A DNA stretch of 18,048 bases from Anaerolineaceae bacterium (GTDB lineage Bacteria; Chloroflexota; Anaerolineae; JAAYZQ01). The position numbers and the translations under genes were made by a program. The stretch lies in contig JAAYZQ010000374.1 of assembly GCA_012514775.1 (NCBI GenBank), positions 1 through 18,048 of the forward strand. Direction: 5' to 3'. The notes below the pieces were generated by a model. That model made no database searches. It had not been told where the DNA came from and saw only the letters and a program-made list of their open reading frames with translations. Of this stretch, positions 7,352-15,190 are shown one piece after another; the first letter of the stretch is position 1, and every line of letters starts with the position of its first letter.

Positions 7352-10048
7352 CTACTCGGCGACCAATGTGACGCGCGCGTAGCGCGTGCCCAGCGCCCGG
7401 CCGGGCAGGCCGGGCAGGCCCACGGGCAGGCCGGCGATGCCCCGGGGCAGCTCCGGCACGACGCGCGCGGGCAGTTGGTAGCGGGTGACGCCGACGGTGA
7501 CGGTCACGCGGTCGCCCTCGGCCGCGCCCAGGCTCGCCAGGTCGTCCTCGTTGAGGCCCAGGTAGGGCGCCGGCGCCAGCTCGGCGATGCCGGGGGCCAG
7601 GGCGCTCTGCTCCTCGGAGCCAAAGACGTGATACAGCGGCACGACGAGCCACTGCCCCTCGCGGGCCACAAAGGCGGCGGGCACCTCGTCAAAGAACGTG
7701 ACCGGGCCCTCGCCCGGCTCGACGAGGCGCCGCCCCACGGGCCCGCCTTCCAGGGGGCCGCCCACCTGCTCCTGGAACTTGATCATGGCCTGGACCGAGT
7801 TCCAGTTGGGCGCCCAGAAGCGGGGGATGAGGGGCGCGGGCGGCTTGCCCTCGTAGCCCTCCATGGAAAAGGCCAGGGGCGCGTCGGGGTCCGCCGGCGG
7901 CTGGGGTTCGTGGACCGTCAGGTGGGCGACGATGGCGGTGCGGCCGCTCCAGCGGTGGGGCTGGCGGGCGACCTTTTGCTTGTCCAGGCGAAAGCCGGCG
8001 CCGGGCGCGACCTCCACGGCGGGCGCCAGGTCGGGAAGCTCCTGCGCCATGGCCGCCAGGACGTCGTCCAGCGACGCCCAGCCGCCGGTCCCCCGGCCGG
8101 ACATGGCCGCCAGGGCGCCGAGCCAGCGCCAGCTCTCCTGCACCTCGCCCACGGGCGCCAGGACCTGGAAAAAGCGCTGGGCGCGGCCCTCGTTGTTGAC
8201 CAGGGTGCCGTCGCTCTCGGCAAAGGTGCCGGCGGGCAGCACCAGGTTGGCCTCGTGGGTCGTGGGGCTCGACAGGTGGTCGACGGCCACTACGTAGGCC
8301 GCCTCTTGCAGGAGGCTGGCGGCGGCTCCGTCGTCCATGCGCCGGTACAGGTCGTTCTCCAGGACCACGACGGCCACGTTCTCCTGGCCCTGGACGGCCT
8401 CGCGGGCGGCCTCCAGGCTGCCGCCGCCCATCATGGCCAGCCCCAGGCTGTTGCACTCGGGGACCACCAGCGACAGCTCAGCCCCCAGGCTCCAGGCCAC
8501 GTTGGCCGCCGCCTGGATCAGCTCCAGGCTGCCACAGCTCGTGCCGCTGATGACCAGGGGCCGCTTTGCGCGGCGCAGGCCATCGGCGATGGCGCCGGCC
8601 AGGTCCTCCAGCTCGGCCGGCAGGCCCGGCACCCGTGGCAGGGCGGGCTGCAGGGCGCGGGCCACGGCGAACCCCAGGCGCGCCAGGTCGCCGGGCGCGG
8701 CCTGGTAGGTGCCGGAGGAAATCTCGTCCAGCCGGGTGGCGTGGGGCACGGCCAGGAAGAGCGGCCCCCGGAGGCCCTCCACGGCCTTGAGCACGGCGCT
8801 GGCGTGCCAGTCGGGGATGCCCAGGTTGCGCGGGATCTCCATGGGGCCCTGGCGCACCGACTGGTGCAGGGCCAGGGCCATCATGGGCGCCGTGTTGTTC
8901 AGGTCCTCGCCCAGGACCAACACCGCGTCGGCCTGGGATACGTCGTGGAGAGACGGGGTCCGGGCCGGCCCCCGGCGCAGGATGTCGAGGACGGCGGCCA
9001 GCAGCCGGGCGTCGGCCTCGGAGACGCCCTGGTAAAAGTTGCCGGCGCCCACCAGGGAGCGGAGGGCAAAGTTGGCTTCCAGGGAGGCCCGGGGCGAGCC
9101 GATGCCGATGAGGCGCCCGCCGCCCTGCAGGAAGGTGGCTGCGTTCGCCAGGGCCTCGTCGCGGCCGGCGGGCTGCTGCTCTCCCCCGGCCGTGCGCAGG
9201 AACGGCGCGCGGATGCGCCGGGGAGCGTTTACGAACTCGTAGCCGAACCGCCCGCGGTCGCACAAGAAGTAGCCGTTGACGTCATAGTTGTAGCGGTTGC
9301 GGATGCGGCGCAGGGTGCCGTAGCGCTCGCCGGGGATGGTGTTGCAGCCCACGCTGCAATGCACGCACACCGAGGGCGCCGTTTGCAGGTCCCACTTGCG
9401 CGTGTAGTGCCTGTGGAACGTCTTGTCGACAAAGACGCCCGTGGGACAGACCTCCACCAGGTTTCCGGCAAACTCGCTTTCCAGCACGCCGTCCTCGTGG
9501 CGGCCAAAGTAGACGTGATCGTGGATGGCCAAGGTGGCCAGGTCGTGCCCCCCGGCATAGTCGCGGTAAAAGCGCACGCAGCGATAGCAGGCGATGCAGC
9601 GGTTCATCTCGTGCTTGATAAACGGCCCCAGGTACTGGTCGCGGTGGGTGCGCTTCTGGAAGCGGTGGCGGCGATAGTTGTGGCCGGTGAGGACGGTCAT
9701 GTCCTGGAGGTGGCACTCGCCCCCCTCGTCACAGACGGGGCAATCGTGGGGGTGGTTGACCATGAGCCACTCGATGACGCCGGCCCGGAAGGCCCGGGCC
9801 TCGGGGTCGTCGATAGAGATGCGCGCGCCGTCGTCGGCGGCGGTCATGCAGGCCATGACGATGCGGCCCCGCGTATCGTCCTCGCCCATGAACTGCTTGA
9901 CGGCGCACTGGCGGCAAGCCCCCACCGAGTGGAGGGCGGGGTGCCAGCAGAAGAAGGGCAGGTCCAGGCCCAGGCTGAGGCAGGCCTGGAGCAGGTTCTG
10001 CCCGTCCTCGACCTCGTATGCTTTGCCGTCTACGTGGATGGTCGCCAT
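7352..10048 (-). CDS. nuoG: NADH-quinone oxidoreductase subunit G, N7-cluster type
   Basis: Large iron-sulfur subunit of the NADH-oxidising module, 898 aa (E. coli 908). The ligand sets are a [2Fe-2S] cluster at Cys34/45/48/67, [4Fe-4S] N5 at His99/Cys103/106/112, N4 at Cys151/154/157/201, and the additional N7 cluster at Cys228/231/235/263. The N7 residue numbers are those I recall for E. coli. The N-terminus MATIHVDGKAYEV and segments such as CWHPALHSVGACRQCAVKQF and HEMNRCIACYRCVRF also match that type. The rest (about 220-790) is a molybdopterin-oxidoreductase-like domain that in complex I binds no molybdenum. The ATG lies 3 bp after the nuoF stop, with GAGG 6 nt upstream inside the nuoF end. 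Confidence 0.98.
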   Translation of the reverse strand: MATIHVDGKAYEVEDGQNLLQACLSLGLDLPFFCWHPALHSVGACRQCAVKQFMGEDDTRGRIVMACMTAADDGARISIDDPEARAFRAGVIEWLMVNHPHDCPVCDEGGECHLQDMTVLTGHNYRRHRFQKRTHRDQYLGPFIKHEMNRCIACYRCVRFYRDYAGGHDLATLAIHDHVYFGRHEDGVLESEFAGNLVEVCPTGVFVDKTFHRHYTRKWDLQTAPSVCVHCSVGCNTIPGERYGTLRRIRNRYNYDVNGYFLCDRGRFGYEFVNAPRRIRAPFLRTAGGEQQPAGRDEALANAATFLQGGGRLIGIGSPRASLEANFALRSLVGAGNFYQGVSEADARLLAAVLDILRRGPARTPSLHDVSQADAVLVLGEDLNNTAPMMALALHQSVRQGPMEIPRNLGIPDWHASAVLKAVEGLRGPLFLAVPHATRLDEISSGTYQAAPGDLARLGFAVARALQPALPRVPGLPAELEDLAGAIADGLRRAKRPLVISGTSCGSLELIQAAANVAWSLGAELSLVVPECNSLGLAMMGGGSLEAAREAVQGQENVAVVVLENDLYRRMDDGAAASLLQEAAYVVAVDHLSSPTTHEANLVLPAGTFAESDGTLVNNEGRAQRFFQVLAPVGEVQESWRWLGALAAMSGRGTGGWASLDDVLAAMAQELPDLAPAVEVAPGAGFRLDKQKVARQPHRWSGRTAIVAHLTVHEPQPPADPDAPLAFSMEGYEGKPPAPLIPRFWAPNWNSVQAMIKFQEQVGGPLEGGPVGRRLVEPGEGPVTFFDEVPAAFVAREGQWLVVPLYHVFGSEEQSALAPGIAELAPAPYLGLNEDDLASLGAAEGDRVTVTVGVTRYQLPARVVPELPRGIAGLPVGLPGLPGRALGTRYARVTLVAE

Positions 10049-10051
10049 GCG

Positions 10052-11374
10052 CTACCTCGTGCCCTTCCAGGGGCAGCGCCCCTCGCGGATGTGCCGCTCG
10101 AAATCGTCGCGGAAGTACTTCAGGCCGCTGCGCAGGGGCTCCATGGCGCCGGGCGCCAGGGCGCAGTAGGTAAAGCCCAGCCACAGGAAGCGGCCGTGAT
10201 GCTCCAGGATCTCCAGGTCTTCGGGGCGGCCGCGCCCCTCCTCGATGGCCTCCAGGGTCCGGGTGACCCAGGGGAGGCCGTCGCGGCAGGGGGTGCACCA
10301 GCCGCACGACTCGTGGGCGAAAAAGCGCTCCAGGTTGTGGATCATGGCCACGGGGCAGCGCTGGTCGTCGAGGACGATCATGGTGCCCGTGCCCATCCGG
10401 CTGCCGGCCGCCTGCACCGAGGAGAAATCCATGGGCAGGTCCAGGTGCTCCTCCACCAGGAAATCGGTGGAGGCGCCGCCGGGCAGCAGGCCGCGGAACC
10501 CGTATCCGGGGCGCATGCCGCCGGCGTGTTCTTCCAGGATCTCGCGGACGGTGGTGCCCATGGGCAGCTCCCACAGGCCGGGCCTGTTGACCTTGCCGCT
10601 GACGCCATAGATCTTGGTGCCGGCCTCTGTACTGCGGCTCAGCCCATTGTACCAGTCGGCGCCGTTGGCGACGATGGCGGGCACGTTGCACAGCGTCTCC
10701 ACGTTGTTGACCACCGTGGGCTTGCCCCACAGCCCGACGACGGGCGGGAAGGGGGGGCGCTGGCGGGGGATGGCCCGGCCGCCCTCCAGGGCGTTGAGCA
10801 GCGCCGACTCTTCGCCGCAGATGTAGCGGCCCGCACTGGCGTGGAGCGACAGCTCCAGGTTCCAGCCGGTGCCCAGGACGTTCCGGCCGGCATAGCCCGC
10901 CTGGTAGGCCTCGGCGATGGCCCGCCGCAGGTATTGCTGGGGCTGCTTGTAGGCCCACCGGATAAAGATGTAGGCCACGTCGGCCTGGATGGCATAGGCG
11001 CTGAGGAGCATGCCCTCCAGGAGGAGGTGCGGGTTGCCCTCCAGGAGCATCCGGTCCTTGAACGTGCCGGGCTCCATCTCGTCGGCATTGGCCACCAGGT
11101 ACTTGGGCCGGGGCGCGTCGTCGCCCATGGGCACAAAGCCCCACTTGGCGCCCGTGGGAAAGCCGGCGCCGCCGCGGCCCCGCAGGTTCGAGTCCTTGAC
11201 CACCTGCGTCACTTCCCCGGGCGACATCTCCAGGAGCGCCTTGCGCAGCGCCTGGTAGCCCCCGGTCTGCTCGTAAGCCTCCAGGCTGAGGGGCCCCTCG
11301 CCGGGCCGGATCTGTCCAGTCAGCGGCCGCTCCATGCCATTCCTTTCTCCCAGGTTCATTGAGCCTTCAGCCAT
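10052..11374 (-). CDS. nuoF: NADH-quinone oxidoreductase subunit F (NADH/FMN site)
   Basis: Catalytic subunit that binds NADH and FMN and passes electrons to cluster N3. The glycine-rich nucleotide motif GRGGAGFPTGAKW spans 66-78, ADEMEPGTFKDR 97-108, and AGRYICGEESALLNALEG about 181-198. N3 ligands are Cys357/360/363 (ESCGWCTPCRDG) and Cys404 (TYCALAPGA). The start is uncertain among three in-frame ATGs: 11374 (given, 440 aa, 16 bp after nuoE), 11359, which gives the same N-terminal length as E. coli, and 11335, which has AAAGG 6 nt upstream. Compared with E. coli the C-terminus lacks the last roughly 20 residues and ends at CPWKGTR. Confidence 0.96.
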   Translation of the reverse strand: MAEGSMNLGERNGMERPLTGQIRPGEGPLSLEAYEQTGGYQALRKALLEMSPGEVTQVVKDSNLRGRGGAGFPTGAKWGFVPMGDDAPRPKYLVANADEMEPGTFKDRMLLEGNPHLLLEGMLLSAYAIQADVAYIFIRWAYKQPQQYLRRAIAEAYQAGYAGRNVLGTGWNLELSLHASAGRYICGEESALLNALEGGRAIPRQRPPFPPVVGLWGKPTVVNNVETLCNVPAIVANGADWYNGLSRSTEAGTKIYGVSGKVNRPGLWELPMGTTVREILEEHAGGMRPGYGFRGLLPGGASTDFLVEEHLDLPMDFSSVQAAGSRMGTGTMIVLDDQRCPVAMIHNLERFFAHESCGWCTPCRDGLPWVTRTLEAIEEGRGRPEDLEILEHHGRFLWLGFTYCALAPGAMEPLRSGLKYFRDDFERHIREGRCPWKGTR

Positions 11375-11390
11375 CTTTACTTTCCCGGCG

Positions 11391-11855
11391 CTACGGATAG
11401 CGCGCCAGGATCTCGTCCAGGGCCTCGACTTGCACCGGCCCGTGGAGGTCGTCGTCGATCATCATCGCCGGGGCGCGGTCGCAGGCGCCCAGGCAGGGGA
11501 TGGTCAGCAGCGTGAAGCGGCCGTCGGCCGTGGTCTGGCCCAGGCCGATACCCAGCCGCTGCCCAAGCTGCGCCAGGATCTCCTCGTAGCCCATCACCCA
11601 GCAGCTCACCGTGTCGCAGACGAGGATGACGTGCCGGCCCACCGGCTGCCGAAAGATGAGGTTGTAGAACGTCGCGACGCCGTCCAGCTCCTCGGCCGAC
11701 ATGTCCAGCATGGCAGCCACGTCCTGAAGCGCCTCGTCGGGCACCCAGCCGCGATGGCGCTGCACGACCAGGAGCGCCTCGACGGAGGCCGCCTGCTTGT
11801 GCTCGTAATGGCTCAGCTCTTCCAGGATTTCGGTCGTTTCGTCACTCGTCAGCAT
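11391..11855 (-). CDS. nuoE: NADH-quinone oxidoreductase subunit E ([2Fe-2S])
   Basis: Thioredoxin-fold [2Fe-2S] subunit of the NADH dehydrogenase module, 154 aa (E. coli 166). Cluster N1a ligands are Cys80 and Cys85 (CDTVSC) plus Cys121 and Cys125 (CLGAC). GVATFYNLIFRQPVGRHVI (59-77) and DGRFTLL are typical. The ATG at 11855 is supported by AGGGG 7 nt upstream. The same frame is open far upstream across nuoCD, but that is a shadow in another frame of the fused gene. A 68-bp gap separates it from nuoCD, the largest in the operon, and it contains an inverted repeat. Confidence 0.97.
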   Translation of the reverse strand: MLTSDETTEILEELSHYEHKQAASVEALLVVQRHRGWVPDEALQDVAAMLDMSAEELDGVATFYNLIFRQPVGRHVILVCDTVSCWVMGYEEILAQLGQRLGIGLGQTTADGRFTLLTIPCLGACDRAPAMMIDDDLHGPVQVEALDEILARYP

Positions 11856-11893
11856 CTCGGTTCCCCTGCCGGAGCTCCCTTTCCGGTCCTGTG

Positions 11894-11923
11894 CCGGCCG
11901 CCTGGCCAGGGATGGCCCGCCGG
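11894..11923 (-). other. Intercistronic hairpin between nuoCD and nuoE
   Basis: Immediately after the nuoCD stop the transcript can fold. CCGGC pairs with GCCGG on the outside, and GGCCA pairs with TGGCC around a TCCC loop inside, with small bulges. The plus strand also shows a perfect palindrome CCTGGCCAGG at 11901-11910. There is no following T-run, so it is unlikely to be a classical intrinsic terminator. An RNA-processing or stability element is possible, but in such GC-rich DNA it may also be chance. Confidence 0.4.
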
Positions 11924-13717
11924 CTAGCGGTCCACGTCGGACAGCACAAAGTCGAGGCTGCCCAGGATGGCGATGAGATCGGCCACCTGAAACCCATTGG
12001 CCATCAAGGGTATCATCTGCATGTGGGCAAAGGACGGCGTGCGGATCCGCGTGCGGTACGACTGATCGCTGCCGTCGCTGATAAGATAGTAGCCGTTGTC
12101 GCCCTTGGACGCCTCGGTGGGCACCATGGACTCGCCCGCGGGGATGACCGGCCCCCAGCTCACGCTCAAGAAGTGGTGGATGAGCGTCTCGATGTCGTGC
12201 ATCGTCCGCGGCTTGAGGGGCGGCGTGGCCAGGGGATGGAGCGACTTGTACGGGCCGGGCGGCATCTGCTCCACGCACTGGCGAATGATTCGCAGGCTCT
12301 GGCGCATCTCTTCCACGCGCACCACGGCGCGGTCGTAGCTGTCGCCATTGGTCGCCGTGGGGATCTCGAACTCGAACTGATCGTAGCCCGAGTAGGGCCG
12401 CATTTTGCGCAGATCCCACGCCAGTCCGCAGGCGCGCAGCCCGGGCCCGGTGGCGCCCCATTCCATGGCCTCGTCCAGGGTGTAGCGGCCGATGCCCACC
12501 GTGCGCCCCTTGAAGATGGCGTTGTCCATGACCAGCTTGTCGTACTCGCGCAGGCGGGCGGGCATGGAATCGAGGAAATCGCGGACCATCTCTTCCCAGC
12601 CGTGGGGCAGGTCGGCGGCCACGCCCCCGAAGCGGAACCAGCTCGGGTGCATGCGGCCCCCGGTGATGGCCTCGGCGATGTCGAATATGCGCTCGCGGTC
12701 GCTGAACATGTAGAACACGGGCGACAACTGGCCCACGTCCTGGGCAAATGTGCCGTACCACACCAGGTGGTTGGCGATGCGGTACAGCTCGGTGAGCATG
12801 ACGCGGATGACCCTGGCGCGGTCGGGCACGTCGATGCCGGCCAGCCTCTCCAGGGTGGTGAGATAGGCCAGGTTGTTTACCACCCCCGAGAGATAGTCCA
12901 CGCGGTCGGTGTAGGGCAGGTAGGTGTGCCACGTCTGGCGCTCGCCCATCTTTTCGGCGCCGCGGTGGTGAAAGCCGATGTCGGGCACGGCGTTGAGGAT
13001 CTCCTCGCCGTCGAGCTGGAGGATGACGCGCAACACGCCGTGGGTGCCCGGGTGCTGGGGGCCCATGTTCACGAACATGAACTCGCCCTCCAGGCCCCGC
13101 CGCTCCAGGCCCCACTCCTCGGGCTCGAATTGCAGCAGCTCCAGCTCGGCCTCCTTCTTTTCCTCCGTCATTTGAAAGGGGCCCATCTCGGTGGCGCGGG
13201 CGGGGTGCTCCTTGCGCAGGGGGTGGCCCTTCCAGCCGGGCGGCATCAGGATTCGGCGCAGGTTGGGATGGCCCTCGAAGGTGATGCCGAACATGTCCCA
13301 GGCCTCGCGCTCGTACCAGTTGGCCGCCGGCCAGATGTCGGTGATGGTCGGCACCATGGGATACTCGCCCTCCAGGCCCACCTTCAGGCGCAGGTCGGCG
13401 TTGCGCTCGTAGGAGCGCAGGGTATAGACCACGGTGAAATCGGCCTCGGGCAGGCCCGCGCGGTGCTGCCGCGATCGCTCGTCGACGGCCGTCAGGTCGT
13501 AGAGGGTCCGGTAGGGCTGCGAGACCCCCGTCTTCAGGTGGCCCAGGACGTCGCGAAAGGCATAGGGGGCCACCCACAGGGTGGGCATGTCGTCCCTCGT
13601 TTCCTGCCAGGCGAGAATGTCCGGGCCAAAGCGCTCTTGCAGCTCGCCGGCGATGCCCTCCGTGGCGGGCCGTTCCTGGTCGATCACTCCTCTCTCCTCG
13701 GCGCTCACGTCGTGCAC
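11924..13717 (-). CDS. nuoCD: NADH-quinone oxidoreductase fused subunit C/D
   Basis: Fused quinone-module subunit of 597 aa (E. coli NuoCD about 600). Residues 1 to about 175 are the NuoC domain, with signature [20 protein letters not shown] from 134. A short charged linker (about 176-210) leads to the NuoD domain with [17 protein letters not shown] (215-231), whose histidines 222 and 226 lie at the quinone site, and [16 protein letters not shown]. The C-terminus ([13 protein letters not shown]) matches the E. coli ending. The start is GTG at 13717, one base beyond the nuoB TGA, with GAGGG 5 nt upstream. GTG at 13687 with GAGGAG upstream is an alternative that would remove 10 residues. The fusion is characteristic of E. 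coli-type complex I. Confidence 0.97.
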   Translation of the reverse strand: MHDVSAEERGVIDQERPATEGIAGELQERFGPDILAWQETRDDMPTLWVAPYAFRDVLGHLKTGVSQPYRTLYDLTAVDERSRQHRAGLPEADFTVVYTLRSYERNADLRLKVGLEGEYPMVPTITDIWPAANWYEREAWDMFGITFEGHPNLRRILMPPGWKGHPLRKEHPARATEMGPFQMTEEKKEAELELLQFEPEEWGLERRGLEGEFMFVNMGPQHPGTHGVLRVILQLDGEEILNAVPDIGFHHRGAEKMGERQTWHTYLPYTDRVDYLSGVVNNLAYLTTLERLAGIDVPDRARVIRVMLTELYRIANHLVWYGTFAQDVGQLSPVFYMFSDRERIFDIAEAITGGRMHPSWFRFGGVAADLPHGWEEMVRDFLDSMPARLREYDKLVMDNAIFKGRTVGIGRYTLDEAMEWGATGPGLRACGLAWDLRKMRPYSGYDQFEFEIPTATNGDSYDRAVVRVEEMRQSLRIIRQCVEQMPPGPYKSLHPLATPPLKPRTMHDIETLIHHFLSVSWGPVIPAGESMVPTEASKGDNGYYLISDGSDQSYRTRIRTPSFAHMQMIPLMANGFQVADLIAILGSLDFVLSDVDR

Positions 13718-13718
13718 C

Positions 13719-14351
13719 TCATCCCTCGCCTGCGTGGTCTGGAGAGCGCAAGAAGAGCTGCTTCCGGCGCTCCTCGCGCTTCAGGTCGCGGAACGAGGGG
13801 GGATCGGGCCGCTCCACCACCTGGGGCCCGATTGTCCAGCTCAGGGGCCGTTTCTCCGAGCCTACGAGCTCGCTCAGGCGCAGCAGGCCGTACATGAACG
13901 ACCCGGGGCTGGGCGGGCAGCCCTGGATGTAAAGGTCCACGGGCAGAAACTTGTCGACGCCCTGCACGACGCTGTAGATGTCGTACATGCCCCCCGAGTT
14001 GGCGCACGAGCCCATGGAGATGACCCAGCGCGGCTGCATCATCTGGTCGTAGAGCTGCTGGATGACCGGCGCCATCTTGACAAAAACCGTGCCGGCGATG
14101 ACCATCACGTCGGCCTCGCGGGGCGAGGAGCGGATGACCTCGGAGCCAAAGCGGGCGATGTCGTACCTGCTGGTCAGGCTGGTGGCCATCTCCACGTAGC
14201 AGCAGGAGAGGCCAAAGTTGAACGGCCAGAGGGAGTACTTGCGCCCCCAGGCCAGGAGGTCCTGGAGCCGCGAGAGGAGCACCGAGCGCCGGACCGTCTC
14301 GGTGTACGGGCCGTCGCCGCCCTCGCGCGGAGCATCGGGTTGCCGGTTCAT
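13719..14351 (-). CDS. nuoB: NADH-quinone oxidoreductase subunit B (cluster N2)
   Basis: Peripheral-arm subunit that holds N2, the terminal [4Fe-4S] cluster and direct electron donor to quinone. It is 210 aa. The tandem cysteine pair Cys50-Cys51 ([11 protein letters not shown]), Cys116 (MGSCANSGG) and Cys145 (QGCPPSPG) are the ligands. [22 protein letters not shown] is a conserved family segment. The ATG at 14351 overlaps the nuoA TGA by 4 bp. An upstream in-frame start at 14429 would add 26 residues lying inside nuoA and is rejected. The stop lies one base before the nuoCD GTG. Confidence 0.97.
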   Translation of the reverse strand: MNRQPDAPREGGDGPYTETVRRSVLLSRLQDLLAWGRKYSLWPFNFGLSCCYVEMATSLTSRYDIARFGSEVIRSSPREADVMVIAGTVFVKMAPVIQQLYDQMMQPRWVISMGSCANSGGMYDIYSVVQGVDKFLPVDLYIQGCPPSPGSFMYGLLRLSELVGSEKRPLSWTIGPQVVERPDPPSFRDLKREERRKQLFLRSPDHAGEG

Positions 14352-14758
14352 CGCTCCACCTCTCCCTTCCGGCCGCCGTCCTCGTGGCGCAGGGCGCGAG
14401 GCCCCCAGTCGAGGGCGCCCACGCGCCACAGGTAGACCAGGGCAAGGAGGAGGACGGCCATAAAGATGACGGCTTCGATGTAGCCCGCCCAGCCCAGGTC
14501 CCGGAAGGCGATGGCCCAGGTGAGGAGAAAGGCGGCCTCCAGGTCAAAGATGACGAAAAAGAGGGCCACCTGGTAGAACTTGATGCCAAAGCGCAGCCGT
14601 GCCGAGGTGGTGGGCACGATGCCCGATTCGTAGGGTACGGCCTTCCCTCCCCGGTCCCGGCGCTCGCCGAGCAGATAGGAAAGGACCAGCATGCCGGCGG
14701 CCACGATGAGGACGAGGACGGCATAAACGAGCAGAGGCCACAGTATCGGTGCTTCCAA
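14348..14758 (-). CDS. nuoA: NADH-quinone oxidoreductase subunit A, TTG start
   Basis: First gene of the operon and a three-helix membrane subunit next to the quinone chamber, 136 aa. The loop motif [20 protein letters not shown] (41-60) and [19 protein letters not shown] (61-79) are family hallmarks. The tail [17 protein letters not shown] resembles E. coli NuoA. The only suitable start is TTG at 14758, with GGAGA six nt upstream. No ATG or GTG gives a sensible N-terminus nearby. A TTG start on the lead gene, followed by 4-bp overlaps, could limit translation of the proximal cistrons. Confidence 0.95.
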   Translation of the reverse strand: MEAPILWPLLVYAVLVLIVAAGMLVLSYLLGERRDRGGKAVPYESGIVPTTSARLRFGIKFYQVALFFVIFDLEAAFLLTWAIAFRDLGWAGYIEAVIFMAVLLLALVYLWRVGALDWGPRALRHEDGGRKGEVER

Positions 14759-14801
14759 TGGCGATCTCCAAAGAACGGTGCTTCTCTCCCAACCCTGGAA
14801 T

Positions 14802-14879
14802 CCCGGCCAGCAAGGAGCGGCCGGGCGAACGCACAGACAACCGCTCGGGCAGCGACAAGTTGACCGGCCCTTGCCGGTC
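14802..14879 (-). other. nuo 5' leader with two hairpins
   Basis: The untranslated leader between the predicted transcription start (near 14885) and the nuoA TTG contains two perfect 7-bp stems. GACCGGC/GCCGGTC (14862-14868 and 14873-14879) has a 4-nt loop and would sit almost at the 5' end of the mRNA. CCCGGCC/GGCCGGG (14802-14808 and 14819-14825) has a 10-nt loop. They may stabilise the long nuo mRNA. I recognise no known riboswitch family here. Confidence 0.45.
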
Positions 14880-14891
14880 TCGCCCGCAAGT

Positions 14892-14920
14892 ATTATAACA
14901 CCTCACGGACTTGCCTACTG
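14892..14920 (-). promoter_or_regulatory. Predicted sigma70-type nuo promoter (extended -10)
   Basis: On the minus strand the sequence TGTTATAAT (14900 to 14892) is a perfect TATAAT with the TGn extension. The matching -35 position at a 17-bp spacer reads CAGTAG, a poor match, as often seen with extended -10 promoters. Transcription would start near 14885, about 125 nt upstream of nuoA, and could cover all 13 nuo genes, since no clear terminator lies between them. Confidence 0.65.
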
Positions 14921-14970
14921 GCGGGATTGGTTGCAAAAGGGTTGGAGATGGTAGCAGCGAGTTGGAGCGC

Positions 14971-15059
14971 ACCGCAGCTCCCTGCTCGCCTCTCTTCTCG
15001 TCCTCGCCGCACCTCCTGCTCGCCGCCTCTCCCCGCTCGGCGCCTCTCTTCTCGTGCTC
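14971..15059 (-). repeat. Purine-rich degenerate repeat array upstream of nuo
   Basis: Read on the minus strand, five contiguous units of 16-21 nt each begin with GAGC or GAGG and end in GGC or a close variant. They start at 15059, 15038, 15021, 15005 and 14987. Units 1 and 4 share a long stretch: on the plus strand 14988-15011 and 15042-15065 match at 23 of 24 bases, spaced 54 bp apart. The array directly abuts a hairpin at 15060-15083. No protein is supported in any frame, although frames are open because of the composition. It lies 75-165 bp upstream of the predicted nuo transcription start. Confidence 0.7.
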
Positions 15060-15083
15060 GCCGCAGATCGCCAGATCTGCGGC
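15060..15083 (-). repeat. 24-bp hairpin repeat, copy A
   Basis: A perfect inverted repeat with 10-bp arms (GCCGCAGATC / GATCTGCGGC) and a 4-nt loop. On the minus strand its 12-bp centre is GATCTGGCGATC, identical to the centre of the hairpin at 15923-15946. On both copies the hairpin is followed by GAGCA, one variable base, then GAG. The outer six bases of each arm differ between copies but remain self-complementary. No T-run follows, so it is not a typical intrinsic terminator. Confidence 0.75.
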
Positions 15084-15116
15084 CCGCGTCAACAGCGAAG
15101 CACTTCCCGTCCGACA

Positions 15117-15145
15117 TTGACAGATGCCTCGATTTCGATTACAAT
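15117..15145 (+). promoter_or_regulatory. Near-consensus sigma70 promoter of the toxin-antitoxin pair
   Basis: TTGACA at 15117-15122 and TACAAT at 15140-15145 are separated by exactly 17 bp. This gives a perfect -35 and a one-mismatch -10, with a predicted start near 15152 and a leader of about 40 nt before the antitoxin ATG. The stretch is noticeably more AT-rich than anything else in the window. Confidence 0.85.
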
Positions 15146-15177
15146 GATGACAAAGATGATGTTGAATTTGATGACAA
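15145..15177 (+). promoter_or_regulatory. Direct repeats at the antitoxin transcription start (candidate operator)
   Basis: TGATGACAA occurs at 15145-15153 and again at 15169-15177, 24 bp apart, overlapping the predicted transcription start and early leader. Phd/YefM antitoxins normally repress their own promoters, so these repeats are candidate binding sites. Phd-type operators are usually palindromic, and I see no clear palindrome here. The second copy runs into the antitoxin Shine-Dalgarno (AAGGAGGG, 15176-15183). Confidence 0.4.
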
Positions 15178-15190
15178 GGAGGGTGTAGCG

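Noticed and set aside
7475..11362. Very long open frame (about 1295 codons) on the plus strand, antisense to nuoG and nuoF
   Set aside because: It mirrors the codon pattern of two certain genes in GC-rich DNA. Its translation is Gly/Ala/Gln/His-rich with no domain and no start signals.
11891..13897. Plus-strand open frame of 668 codons antisense to nuoCD
   Set aside because: Composition-driven shadow. The minus-strand frame encodes a full NuoCD with all signatures.
14871..14899. Possible plus-strand promoter TTGCCG-17-TATAAC
   Set aside because: It overlaps the much better minus-strand extended -10. No plus-strand gene follows until 15191, which has its own near-perfect promoter.
15060..15083. 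Hairpin as an intrinsic terminator
   Set aside because: It lies between divergent genes, has no T-run on either strand, and is better explained as a repeat shared with 15923-15946.
14971..15083. CRISPR array
   Set aside because: Units are contiguous, degenerate and without unique spacers, and no cas genes are present.
14544..15092. Minus-strand frame reading through the repeat array and nuo leader into nuoA
   Set aside because: It is out of frame with nuoA and encodes only repetitive Glu/Arg/Gly sequence followed by untranslated leader.
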